DNA of 64,000 bases. Origin: JAFECT01 sp963838235 (GTDB taxonomy: Bacteria > Pseudomonadota > Alphaproteobacteria > Caulobacterales > Caulobacteraceae). The notes under the pieces are model-generated. The model searched no databases and was not told the origin of the DNA. It saw only the letters and a list, made by a program, of their open reading frames with translations. The translations under genes were made by a program, and so were the position numbers. Positions within the stretch are counted from its first letter, which is position 1. Every line of letters starts with the position of its first letter. The stretch covers positions 930,001 to 994,000 of the forward strand of contig CAWIQJ010000006.1 in assembly GCA_963838235.1 (NCBI GenBank), given 5' to 3'. Positions 25,599 through 34,369 of the stretch are shown here, in pieces.

Positions 25599-27456
25599 TC
25601 AGTCCTCGACCCAAAATCCCTCGCCGTCGTCGCGCGGCTTATGCTCAAGACGCAAATCCGCGGCACGCTGGGCGATCTCCGCGGTCACGACGGCCACGGG
25701 GCGGATGAACGGGCTTTGGTCGCGCGTCGTCGCCACAAAGGTTTCAATAAGCCTTCGCGAAGCCACGCCACGCCTGATCTCGGGAATTGTCACTTCGGTG
25801 ACCGGTCCGCTGATACGCTTGAGTACGATCGTGCGCTCCGGCAAGTCTCGGAGCTTAACGATCGCCGTATGAATTTCCTCCTCAAGGGGATATACGGCCG
25901 TCGGCATAATCTCGCGTATGGACCTGAGCGTTTCGGTCTGACCTCGCGTCACTGACCAACCGGCTTGCTCGCCCTCGCTCTGCGAAACAGCTTCGTGCGA
26001 CGTCTCGCCTGCCGTCATCGAGGAGAACGTGCCGACGGCTGAAGCCGATCCGCTGCCATCAATGACCGATAGGGATGTGCCGGATTCCAGCTGTCGCACC
26101 CGTCATTGCATTCAGGATCGCTCCGTCCTCGGGATTCAGGCTCTCGCCTGAGAGGACACTTTCCATACTCGTGCGGCTAGACGCCCGCGCATGAGCATTG
26201 CTCCTGCTGTCTGTCTCGCTTGAGCCCCACGATTCTCCCTGCGACGTACTAAGACCGCGACTCGTCCCGGCGTCCCGGCTTTTGCCTCCGCTTATGGTGG
26301 CGCTCTCTGAGTGCAAGACGTCAATCACTTCGCCAACCACAATCGGCTTGTCGAGCACGTGCTTGGGGCGCTCCAGATTGAAGGTGCTGCGGTAGATCTG
26401 GCGGGCCATCACATCGGCGTCATCATCGTCCAGGTTACCAAAAACGATCTTGGTTTGGGCGCCGGCCATGACGCCTCGGTATATGGGCATGTCAGGATCG
26501 CCCAATTCAGCGAGATACTGGTGGGCTAGGACGGCGTGGAGCCCGAACTTGCGCGTCTGCGCGAGCATGTGCTCGACATCTTGCGTCACGTAGTCATAGC
26601 ACTCGTCGATATAGAGGGTGAACGGCCGCCGCATCGCGGTTCTCTCGTCTCGCGTTTTTGCGACGAGGAACAGTTCGCTCGCCAAGAGAGTGCCCAGGAG
26701 TCGCGCGCTTTCTTTGGAAAAAGAACCTCCCTCCTTCAAGTTCATAAGGATGATGTCGCCGTCGTCCATCGCCTGGCGCACATCGAGCACGTTGGACCGT
26801 TGGCCTACCATACGTCGCACGATTGGCGAGCCCAGGAAGCGCAACAGCCTGCGGCGCACACTTGAGAACCGTTCCTCGAACTCGCGACGCGGGAGCGACC
26901 CGATCTCGGCCCAGTACGAATCGTATACCGTGTCCGGCAGTCCTTGCGTAAGCGTCCGGCGAACGCGGTGGGGATCCTTGCTCGCCGTAAGGTCAATCGC
27001 TTCGAGCAACGTCAGATTGCGGGCGGCAAGCGCATAAAAGACGAGCTGGAGGCAGGTCGTCAGCAAGGGTGTTTCGTTGATGTTTTCTCCGCCCCAGACT
27101 TCCGCGCAGGCGGCGACCATTGTGTCGACACGCGTGTGGATGTCGGTGTACCCGTCGGTACGTAGCGGGTTGAAGCCGAACGACCAGTCGGCGTTTGCCG
27201 GATCGACGACGTGGATGCGGCGGAAGCGCTGGAAGCCAACAGCTGCGCAACGCTCGACAAGTGCGGTGACGAGTGTTCCATGGGGATCAATGAGACAGAG
27301 ACCTCGGCGGCGCTCAATGTCCTGCTGGATCATTCCTTCGAGCAGCTTTGATTTTCCGCTACCGCTTGGCCCCAGAACATGAATATGTCGTGAGCGTTCC
27401 GTATCGCTCAGTTTGACAACGCTTCCGTCAGGGGACCTACCAAGGACCAAACTCAC
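25599..27456 (-). CDS. TraD/TraG-like ATPase of the mobilization operon, frame broken at 26085
   Basis: A coupling-type ATPase with Walker A GPSGSGKSKLLEG, LIDPHGTLV, Walker B FTLYIDECYDY and LAHQYLAEL, then a serine-rich linker. The first frame stops at 26059, but the remaining family C-terminus (ETLRSIREIMPTAVYPLEE and following) continues in the overlapping frame. Removing one T from TT at 26085-26086 joins them (GATAGSGTSLSVIDGSGSAS) and gives exactly 619 codons. I place the start at GTG 27456, which overlaps the upstream stop (GTGA) and has a purine-rich ribosome site; ATG 27486 is the alternative. It likely delivers the island DNA to a helper conjugation pore. Confidence 0.85.
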
Positions 27457-28167
27457 TCCTGCAACCCCTCCATTGTGCGCGCCCATTGTCGGCGACGCAG
27501 CTCCTCGAGCTGCTCCACCTTGTGTGCGGTATCGTCATCGAGGGTGCTCCTGTCGCCGCCGCCCCTTGCGATCTCTTTCTCGATCTCTTCTTTGTAAACG
27601 TCATCGGCAGCTCGCGCTTTTCTGAGCTTCTCACGCAGCTTTTCCGCTTCTTCGTCGGGTGGAGGCTTCGGCGGCTCTTTGGGCACAGGAGGTGGGCTGT
27701 AGCTAGGGGGAGGCGTGTACGAACTGTATATCGAGGCGGAGTTCTTATTTGGATTGTCGAAGAAAGCTGCGACCATTGCCAAAGCGGCCATGCCGCCGAA
27801 GACCCACAGTATCCCAAAGAACAGCCGCTTTAGGCCTCTCCAAATATAACCCCACAACCCATCGCCTTGGGACGTCGCATCGCCTGACCCACTCTGCTGA
27901 TCCTGAGAAATCCTGTGCTTGTGTATCCGATTGCGTCTCGGCCTCACCCCTCACCAAACGGCGCGCAACGGGGGCGAGCGCTGTCCAGGACCCGACGCCG
28001 CCCAACGAACGTTCGGTGGCTGCAGCTAGCGCAACACTTGGTCCTAGAGCCGGTACGGCAGGAGGGGCGAGGTCAAACCGATGGCTCGCCGCCTGCCCAG
28101 CGCCGGCGCTTGCCGGCATGCAAAGGAACAGTGCGACGCTCAGAATGAGCCGCCTGAGGGCCGTCAT
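27453..28167 (-). CDS. Secreted or membrane-anchored protein of the mobilization operon, frame broken at 27908
   Basis: The 5' part encodes a signal peptide (MTALRRLILSVALFLCMPASAGA); a second frame encodes a membrane helix (LFFGILWVFGGMAALAMVAAFF), a proline-rich stretch (YTPPPSYSPPPVPKEPPKPPP) and a charged coiled coil. Removing one A from AAA at 27908-27910 joins the frames as QDSQDQQSGSGDATSQG and gives exactly 238 codons. Two overlapping genes are possible, but the same type of indel recurs in neighbours. The gene is coupled to the ATPase (GTGA overlap), so it may be an accessory membrane component of transfer. No family is recognised. Confidence 0.6.
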
Positions 28168-28364
28168 TTGGCACCGGTATTTGGCCATTTCGCAATATAC
28201 CGCTCGTCTTAACTCCGGCAAGCGGTGGTAGTGTTTATCGACTTCGCATGTGTCACATCAACTTTAATCTGACTATCACGTCCGACATGAGCATGCTACG
28301 TCGCAACTTATCAAATATAGACTCGGTAATACTCTGTAGAGCAAAGTATCTATGGAGACAATAC

Positions 28365-28610
28365 ATGCACCTGTACGTTGATGTGAATGACCAACTGCTT
28401 ATCGACACGACCGAGGACGGCCATGTAGCCAGGCGCGCCGCAGACGATCGTGCCGCACTTCGGGCATGCGACCGAGCTGTTGAGCGCTTCGAGCAACAAG
28501 TGGCGGATGCTCGGGCTCGCGGTGTTGATCCGACGCCGGCGCTGGCTACGCTGATCGCAATGATTGATGAGCGCAAAAAGGAACAGCAGCGTCGAGCTGC
28601 GAACAGTTAG
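28365..28610 (+). CDS. Small helical protein
   Basis: An 81-residue protein starting MHLYVDVNDQLLID, followed by a long charged helix with many Ala and Arg. GGAGA precedes ATG 28365 by nine bases and a strong terminator follows the stop, so it is a real single-gene unit. It is divergent from the mobilization operon. Function unknown. Confidence 0.65.
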   Translation: MHLYVDVNDQLLIDTTEDGHVARRAADDRAALRACDRAVERFEQQVADARARGVDPTPALATLIAMIDERKKEQQRRAANS

Positions 28611-28618
28611 CGTATCCT

Positions 28619-28647
28619 AGCCGCCCTATGGGCGGCTTTCCTTTCTT
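28619..28647 (+). terminator. Rho-independent terminator
   Basis: AGCCGCCC and GGGCGGCT pair with a three-base loop, followed by the T-rich TTTCCTTTCTT. It begins nine bases after the stop of the small gene at 28365-28610. Confidence 0.8.
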
Positions 28648-28755
28648 CGCATAGGCGCGTTTCCTTGGGACCAGCTTGATCTTGACGTGCTTTCTTTGTT
28701 CCCCACGTAAGGGGTGACAGCGCTGCTGTCAGACCTCGGAACAAGGAACTTGGCG

Positions 28756-28967
28756 ATGGCGGACAAAGACCAGCTCTACGTCGAACGGCGCGAGCAAGGG
28801 GACTACGCAGTCCGGCGCGGTAACTCGGAGCGCGCCAGCGCGGTGGAGCGGACCCGAGCGGGAAGCGATAGACCGCGCTAAGCAGCTGAAATCCTGGAGG
28901 TCGGCCTGTGGTCGAGCGGGTTCGGAATACGGACGCCGGCGGCCGGGACAAGTGGCGCAAGTCGTAG
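28756..28967 (+). CDS. DUF2188 family protein, frame broken twice
   Basis: As written the frame stops after MADKDQLYVERREQGDYAV and about 23 more residues. Removing one G from GGG at 28860-28862 and one A from AAA at 28889-28891 restores 69 residues, reading on as RTRAEAIDRAKQLNPGG and ending VERVRNTDAGGRDKWRKS, the typical DUF2188 C-terminus. The corrected length is exactly 70 codons. An inverted repeat TGACAG-N5-CTGTCA at 28715-28731 lies upstream. The function of DUF2188 proteins is unknown. Two independent indels in 212 bases point to sequence error or decay. Confidence 0.75.
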
Positions 28968-29011
28968 GGCGCGGATTGCGCTTTCTAGTCCGCGCCGTCG
29001 ATGAAGGCGCG

Positions 29012-30196
29012 ATGACGCCGAATCTGGACGTCGCGGCGCAATGCATCTACTGCCTCGGCCGGCGCGGCGACCCGATCCTCACCGAAGAGCACATTTGGCC
29101 GTCCGCCCTCGGTGGCGGGTCGGCTCCGCCCATCTTTCAGACAGCAAGAGTTTGCCAGAGATGCAACAATTTGGCGGGACTTTTCGTCGATGGTCCGTTT
29201 CTCAAAAGCTGGTTCATCCAAAACGAGGGCTTTAGAGGACAGCAGTTCCTCGACCCCAAGCGGCCCAGCGCGACCTCGCTAGTCTATTTGGGTTTTGAGA
29301 AGGATTTTCCCACCGACCCTTCGGAAGTCTGCGAACGTTGGATTGGTCCGGCGGGCGAACACATCTACCATATTCACGCCAAAGACGACGCACGATGGGA
29401 CACGATCGCGGGCGGTGATTTCATCCGAAAAAAAACATCGGATGGCCGTGCCTACATCGTGATGACCTCGCAATCCCAATACTGGATACACACAGGCCTG
29501 CTCTCCTTCTCCGAATGGTTTCCCTACGCGATGAAGCGCTGTGTGACACATATCGTCGGGAGTTTGTCCGGTATCGACATCCAGACCCGCGAGGAGCAGC
29601 CAATCTCCGAGCGCGAGCACGCCGAGATCGCATACATCAGCGGGGGTATTGAAGGGCGCCAGGTGCTCGCGAACTTCCCCGTACAAGTGGATTTTGCGGA
29701 CCGCTTCATGGCCAAGGTCGCGCTTGGATTGACAGGCACGCTGCTCGGAGAGCGGGCCCTAAGAAGTCCCTACGCCGATGACCTACGAACTGCGCTGTGG
29801 AGTCGCACATCAACCGAGCGCGAAAATCTTTCGCTCAAAGGCACCGGCTACTGGGCCGAAAGGGATCAGCGGTTTTCCGACTTTCTCGGCAACTCCGGTG
29901 CTTGGACAATCCTGCTGCATGTTTTTCCTGAAGCTCTGTCCTACGCGGTGATGAGTCCCTCAGGAAAAGCGTTGATGTTGGCTATCTCCGATGATGCAAC
30001 GCTGTGGCCGCCGGAGATTGGACCGGCGTATCGTGAAGGTGTCGTCTATATCGCTATCCCAGAGCGGCGGAAGTGGTGGGGTCCGATTCCTCTGCCCCTC
30101 GTTATCGCCCACAAGCTTGGTCACTATCGCGAGCCAGCCCTTATAGAGTTGGAGCAGCTAAGAGCGCTTGCAAAGTCACTACCGCCTAAGCGTTGA
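29012..30196 (+). CDS. HNH-like zinc protein
   Basis: The N-terminus holds a cysteine-rich HNH-type motif: CIYCLGRRGDPILTEEHIWPS and, 25 residues later, VCQRCNN. The remaining roughly 330 residues are of no recognised family. The start at ATG 29012 places the first Cys at residue 11; an upstream GTG at 28952 is less likely. HNH_5-type proteins with long C-terminal domains appear in islands and may be nucleases in defence or recombination. The gene stands alone between DUF2188 and the avidin gene. Confidence 0.68.
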   Translation: MTPNLDVAAQCIYCLGRRGDPILTEEHIWPSALGGGSAPPIFQTARVCQRCNNLAGLFVDGPFLKSWFIQNEGFRGQQFLDPKRPSATSLVYLGFEKDFPTDPSEVCERWIGPAGEHIYHIHAKDDARWDTIAGGDFIRKKTSDGRAYIVMTSQSQYWIHTGLLSFSEWFPYAMKRCVTHIVGSLSGIDIQTREEQPISEREHAEIAYISGGIEGRQVLANFPVQVDFADRFMAKVALGLTGTLLGERALRSPYADDLRTALWSRTSTERENLSLKGTGYWAERDQRFSDFLGNSGAWTILLHVFPEALSYAVMSPSGKALMLAISDDATLWPPEIGPAYREGVVYIAIPERRKWWGPIPLPLVIAHKLGHYREPALIELEQLRALAKSLPPKR

Positions 30197-30418
30197 AGTA
30201 GTGCGGGCAGGAATGTCCGTCTGACCCCCATGAGCGCCCATACAAGCAGCGGGCGAGAAGGTCTGCAGTCGAGCGGCGACTCCCACTCCGCCTGGGTTTG
30301 CAGCCCGGCGTGCGCGCCGGCCGTCGGCTCAGCCCCAGGGAAATACCCAAATTCCCTCACTTTCCAGCGCTGACTACGCGTGTATAACAGCGTTCGATCA
30401 ACCGCAGGGAACACGGAC

Positions 30419-30802
30419 ATGCCGGTCACCAAAGCAAACCTTGCACGGCTCGCGACACAGGGCCTCGTCCCTCCGAATATGCTTGGCATCTGGACGAACG
30501 AGCTCGGCTCGATAATGACTATCACTGCAGTGGATGGTGCAAACTTCTCCGGTACCTACGAAAGCGATGACGGGCGCGGCGGGCGCGTCAAAGGGACATT
30601 GAACGGCATCACGGCCGGCGAGACAATCGGGTGGTCAGTAAGTTGGCAACCGGCCGTAGACTCCACCACGTCGTGGACGGGCAAATTCTTGGTCAGTGGC
30701 CAAAAGATATACATCTATACGCTTTGGTATCTTTCCAGCGGACCCGAGGACCAACCGCTGTGGGAGTCATTTTCGGCGGGACAGGATCTTTTCTGGCAGT
30801 AG
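30419..30802 (+). CDS. Avidin/streptavidin-family biotin-binding protein
   Basis: The 127-residue protein is an evident avidin. Pieces LGIWTNELGSIMTITAV, FSGTYES, IGWSVSWQP, STTSWTGKF, YTLWYLSSG and LWESFSAGQDLFW follow the eight-strand barrel order. By alignment with streptavidin the biotin contacts N27, S31, Y47, S49, W76, S82, T84, W86, W103, W115 and D123 are all present. It lacks a signal peptide: the 22 residues before the barrel are not hydrophobic enough, which is unusual for the family. ATG 30419 has AGGGA upstream. It lies next to, but is not coupled with, the RiPP cluster. Confidence 0.92.
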   Translation: MPVTKANLARLATQGLVPPNMLGIWTNELGSIMTITAVDGANFSGTYESDDGRGGRVKGTLNGITAGETIGWSVSWQPAVDSTTSWTGKFLVSGQKIYIYTLWYLSSGPEDQPLWESFSAGQDLFWQ

Positions 30803-31038
30803 GTATCGCGGCGAGCGCTTCCTGGAATTGAACGACTGATCCTTCGCTGGCTCCAGCGGCCTGTGCGCCCGTGACCTGGAGGACGTCCAGGGTCGGGCAG
30901 CAATGATCATCGGCGATCCGGTCGCAGCCGGCAATCCACGTCGTCAGATTCTGCCTGAAGTGCTGCAACGCGCGCCTGACAACTCGTAGCCGTCGAGCGG
31001 GTCTTGCAGCATGTCCACTGTGGAATCTTTCCGCAGAT
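30803..31038. other. Gap between avidin and methyltransferase genes
   Basis: No gene is supported in this 236-base gap; a minus-strand frame with a CC pair is not preceded by a ribosome site. Confidence 0.35.
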
Positions 31039-31752
31039 TTACGACTGTCTCACACACAGATAGGCCATGTGACCCGGCAGGGAGGGTTGGTAGGGGATCT
31101 GGATGGGGTGCCTATCCTCGATGGCCCAGCCGGCATTGCATAGCGCGTGCTCAAGTTGATTTTCGCTCGGTAAGTGGTGGCGAAACATAATGGGTTCGCT
31201 AAGGCCTAACTCATGCGAGGATTCCAAGATCTTTCCATCTACGCGAAATGAAGACGTCGCCCCGTTTCCGCGAGGAACGGTCCCTACCACTCGAAGCAAG
31301 GGAAGAGCAGCATCAAGGATCACGTCAAATGCAAATCGCTGAGTCACTCCCCTCCGTCTCATGGCGCAAAGGAAATCGCAAAGCTGGTCGTTCGAAAGAT
31401 GATTTACGCTGTCGCCGCCGCACGTCAGCAGGTCGAACGCGTCGGCCGCGAATGGCATGCGGCACATATCGGCGACTACCAGATGGTCATATCGACCCCG
31501 CGCTAGCGCGAGCATGCTCGGGGAAAGATCAACACCTATAATATTCTGTGGGCTCCCAATTCGAAGTAGGAGCGCCCCAAGTCCTGTTCCGCAACAAAGG
31601 TCAATCAGCTTCGCGTCCTTTAGGAGCTCAGGGCGAAGGAGAGTGCTGATCCCGTAGCGCCACGTCATGGTCATGCTCGGACCAAAGGCCTGTTCGTAGG
31701 TGTTGGCTACGCGCTCATATTCATCAACCGTACCTTGTGATTGCTGGTTCAC
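31039..31752 (-). CDS. Class I SAM-dependent methyltransferase
   Basis: A 237-residue Rossmann methyltransferase. Motif I is LIDLCCGTGLGALLLRIG, followed by IIGVDLSPSMLALA and VVADMCRMPFAADAFDLLTC. The start is GTG 31752 because AAGGAG lies seven bases upstream; a longer reading to 31833 would cross into the precursor promoter region. The gene is divergent from the RiPP precursor with only 84 bases between them, so it may methylate the mature peptide (N- or O-methylation), but membership in the cluster is inferred from position. Confidence 0.83.
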   Translation of the reverse strand: MNQQSQGTVDEYERVANTYEQAFGPSMTMTWRYGISTLLRPELLKDAKLIDLCCGTGLGALLLRIGSPQNIIGVDLSPSMLALARGRYDHLVVADMCRMPFAADAFDLLTCGGDSVNHLSNDQLCDFLCAMRRRGVTQRFAFDVILDAALPLLRVVGTVPRGNGATSSFRVDGKILESSHELGLSEPIMFRHHLPSENQLEHALCNAGWAIEDRHPIQIPYQPSLPGHMAYLCVRQS

Positions 31753-31801
31753 GCACGGGCTCCTTGTGGCGGGTTGCTGCTTTCCGTGATACAACCACAA
31801 T

Positions 31802-31817
31802 GCCTCAATAGTGAGGC
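31802..31817. promoter_or_regulatory. Inverted repeat in the divergent RiPP promoter region
   Basis: GCCTCA-N4-TGAGGC forms a short perfect inverted repeat between the methyltransferase and the precursor gene, just before the precursor ribosome site. It may be an operator or an mRNA hairpin controlling precursor translation. Confidence 0.4.
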
Positions 31818-31836
31818 TACGCCAAGGAGACACGTA

Positions 31837-32028
31837 ATGTTGTCACAATTGAGCGAAGAATTCGGCCGCGATCATACCGTCACTGCGGCTGAAAATGTCC
31901 CTGCACTGATGTTCTCGGATGCCGGTTGGCAAGCGCGCCGGCCGGTCGACGGTGACCTCCAAGGCACCCGGATCATCGACGCGGCCTGTTGTCTACCCTG
32001 CTGCGCCGCGTGCTGCATTCCTGTCTAA
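31837..32028 (+). CDS. RiPP precursor peptide with a CCxx-repeat core
   Basis: A 63-residue peptide: an acidic leader (MLSQLSEEFGRDHT... to about residue 48) and the C-terminal sequence ACCLPCCAACCIPV. The six cysteines form three CC pairs spaced by LP, AA and IP, so the unit CCxx is repeated three times. AAGGAG lies seven bases before ATG 31837. The gene is 61 bases upstream of the E1-like gene and heads the cluster. In azol(in)e RiPPs such cysteines are cyclised by YcaO and oxidised by a SagB-type dehydrogenase. The leader cleavage site cannot be read from the sequence. Confidence 0.85.
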   Translation: MLSQLSEEFGRDHTVTAAENVPALMFSDAGWQARRPVDGDLQGTRIIDAACCLPCCAACCIPV

Positions 32029-32089
32029 CGACTTGGAGCGGGCGGGGGCGGCGCGGACGTAACGCTCGTCCCTTGCCTGGCCGACTATC

Positions 32090-33010
32090 ATGCGTCCTCA
32101 ACTTGTCCTGAATCCGCTTGTCGGCTGGTTTATCCCCGTCGACAGTCCGCAACGACTTGTGCTGTTCGCACCTGACGGAGCGCACATAGCGTTCCACGAC
32201 CATCTGGATCCGCTGCAGGAACTCCTGGTGATGCTTCGCCACGGCGTCACCGACAATAATGATTTTTCTCCGCCACAGCGCGCCGCGCTCGCTCTGCTTC
32301 AAAGCCGCCGCATGTTGCTTAACGCGGAGACATTCGCTCAAACGAGTTGGATCGACGGAGCCTTGGCGCTCGAATGGGAGGGGCCGCACTCCGTCGACGT
32401 CAGAGACTTTACGATCAGTGATATCTCGGTGTCGGGAGTCGGTGAAGTCGCCGAGGTTGTGAAGGGACTTGTTCCTGCTCTGCGCCGGCAACGGCGGCAG
32501 GCCGCCGGCGTCGGAAAGAAATTGGTTGTCGCGTGTGCCGACTGGCCGAACTTTCCCCATCTCAAAACTGAAAACAAGAACGCACAGGAGCACGATGGTC
32601 TAGTGACCTTCGTCTACCTGAACGGAAATACAGCGATTTGTGGACCTTTCGTAATCCCGAGCCACTCAAGTTGCCTAGAATGCTATTTGAGCCGGTTCGG
32701 CGCTGGCATGAAAGAGCCCTCAAATCTCGACGTTTTCGTAAGCGCGGTCGGTGGTGACGTTGGCGGGGTTACTGGAATTGGCCGTCACGTAAACTCGGCG
32801 ACCTACTCACCATTGCCGTTCATTGCTCATCGCCATCTCTTCGGCATTGTGAGCCGCTCATATCGCACTGGCGCGCCTGGGCGAGTCGATGAATTTGAGC
32901 CTGTCGCATGTGAACTTGTCACTCGGCAGGTCGTCCGAGTCAGCGAGTGCACGGCATGCGGGCGTCCCTCGAGGAGACTTCGCGACGCCGCCGTGAGGGA
33001 CATGATATGA
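32090..33010 (+). CDS. TOMM leader-peptide-binding E1-like protein
   Basis: This 306-residue protein belongs to the ocin-ThiF-like (F or C protein) group that binds the RiPP leader and hands the precursor to YcaO. It begins LVLNPLVGWFIPVDSPQ, has CLECYLSRFG in the middle and ECTACGRPS near the end; these two CxxC pairs likely bind one zinc. ThiF-like adenylation motifs are not evident, as is usual for this group. Its stop overlaps the YcaO start (ATGA at 33007-33010). Confidence 0.85.
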   Translation: MRPQLVLNPLVGWFIPVDSPQRLVLFAPDGAHIAFHDHLDPLQELLVMLRHGVTDNNDFSPPQRAALALLQSRRMLLNAETFAQTSWIDGALALEWEGPHSVDVRDFTISDISVSGVGEVAEVVKGLVPALRRQRRQAAGVGKKLVVACADWPNFPHLKTENKNAQEHDGLVTFVYLNGNTAICGPFVIPSHSSCLECYLSRFGAGMKEPSNLDVFVSAVGGDVGGVTGIGRHVNSATYSPLPFIAHRHLFGIVSRSYRTGAPGRVDEFEPVACELVTRQVVRVSECTACGRPSRRLRDAAVRDMI

Positions 33011-34350
33011 GCGTCGCCGCGATGCAGCAGCTCGAGAAACTTGGGCCGCTTGTCGACCCTATAGTCGGGATTGTGAAGTACGTTCATGCACTGCCAGCCT
33101 TTCCCGGCGAAAATCTGCATGTCCATATTGCTGGTGCGGAGTTCCAAGATCCATATTTGCTTCCACCGCGCCACCGATTGCCTCGACCGGTTACTGGGTC
33201 GTTGCACGATCGAAAACCGGTTGCGGAAGACTTCTTCGCCTCGGGAGCAGCGTTTGACCGCGCCGACGCTTGTTTGTCCGCAATTGGTGAAGCTCTTGAG
33301 CGCTACAGCCTTCGCCAATATTCGCCGGAAGAATTGGCATATGGTCGAGCAAGGGATTTGCCTCGTCCCTGCGTCGGGCCTGATACATTTATCCGATTCT
33401 CAGACGAGCAATATAACCGCGACGGGTTTGCATTCACTCGATATGCCGTTGACGACCGTTTGAGCTGGGTGATCGGACACTCTCTAGTCGATGGCGGCGA
33501 AGTGTTTCTCCCTGCCGCTGACACATTTATCGGCTTTCGTAGCAATCATAAAGAGCCGCACTACGACTTGGCGTACTCAACGGGCGCGGGCGCGGGTCCT
33601 GAGCTCGATAGCGCGATCCTCAGTGGTCTCTGCGAATTGATCGAGCGGGACGCATTCTCGTGCTTCTGGTTGACACATCATACGCCGGCAGCGCTGGACG
33701 TTAGCACACTGCTTCGTGAGTTCGGCTCCGGGTTGGAGAGCACGTACCAACTGGATAAACCAGGGTACGCCGCTTTTGATCTGACGACCGACATTGGGGT
33801 GCCGGTGGTTCTGGCAATGATCGTGCTCCCCGAGCGCATGGGGGTTGCAGTGGGCGCGGCATGCCGACCAACTCTCCGCGATGCCGCGCGAAAAGCACTC
33901 CTCGAGACGTTCCAGTCCTATTTCCACATCCTAGATCACGTGCGCTCGAGTCGCGAGCCGCCTACGGCTGCCGATATTCGCGATTTCAACGACCACATAT
34001 TTTTCTATCGAGATCCGGACAATCTTCCGCTGCTAGATTTTCTATTTGCGGGATCGAGAAGGCGGGTTGTGGAAGTTACGGACGCGCTGCGGGACCCACA
34101 GCGCGCGGTAGGTGACGTCGTCCAGAGTCTCGTGGAGGCAGGGTACGCGCCCTATTTTCGCGACATCACCGCCAAGGATCTTACGCCCTTCCCAGTGAAG
34201 GTTGTGCGTGCCTTTGCACCTGGCCTTCAACCCCTAAGCTGTTTTGTTGGATATGAGCATCTGGATACTCGGCGTCTCGCTGTGTTTTGTGATCGACAGG
34301 GCATCCCCCTGCCAACCCAACTCAATCTTGATGTTCATCCTTTCCCATGA
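33007..34350 (+). CDS. YcaO-domain azoline synthetase
   Basis: YcaO uses ATP to cyclise Cys, Ser or Thr side chains onto the preceding amide, forming azolines. In this 447-residue protein the ATP- and magnesium-binding motifs are visible: AIGEALERYSLRQY, LCELIERDAFSCFW and ALLETFQSYFH. The C-terminus ends LDVHPFP, a reduced form of the proline-rich tail common in this family. ATG 33007 overlaps the E1-like stop, so the two are coupled. With six precursor cysteines, up to six thiazolines are possible. Confidence 0.95.
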   Translation: MSVAAMQQLEKLGPLVDPIVGIVKYVHALPAFPGENLHVHIAGAEFQDPYLLPPRHRLPRPVTGSLHDRKPVAEDFFASGAAFDRADACLSAIGEALERYSLRQYSPEELAYGRARDLPRPCVGPDTFIRFSDEQYNRDGFAFTRYAVDDRLSWVIGHSLVDGGEVFLPAADTFIGFRSNHKEPHYDLAYSTGAGAGPELDSAILSGLCELIERDAFSCFWLTHHTPAALDVSTLLREFGSGLESTYQLDKPGYAAFDLTTDIGVPVVLAMIVLPERMGVAVGAACRPTLRDAARKALLETFQSYFHILDHVRSSREPPTAADIRDFNDHIFFYRDPDNLPLLDFLFAGSRRRVVEVTDALRDPQRAVGDVVQSLVEAGYAPYFRDITAKDLTPFPVKVVRAFAPGLQPLSCFVGYEHLDTRRLAVFCDRQGIPLPTQLNLDVHPFP

Positions 34351-34369
34351 TCCATTTGGTAGCGATCAG

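Noticed and set aside
15061..27486. Programmed ribosomal frameshifting in the TraD-like genes
   Set aside because: The joints lack slippery heptamers and downstream structures, and similar one-base indels occur in unrelated genes across the window.
14887..28221. Type IV secretion mating-pair genes
   Set aside because: No VirB4, VirB6, VirB8-10 or TrbE-like sequence was seen; only coupling-type ATPases and a relaxation protein are present.
30693..30968. Minus-strand frame with a CC pair as a second RiPP precursor
   Set aside because: It overlaps the avidin gene, lacks a ribosome site and a repeat-like core, and resembles random coding.
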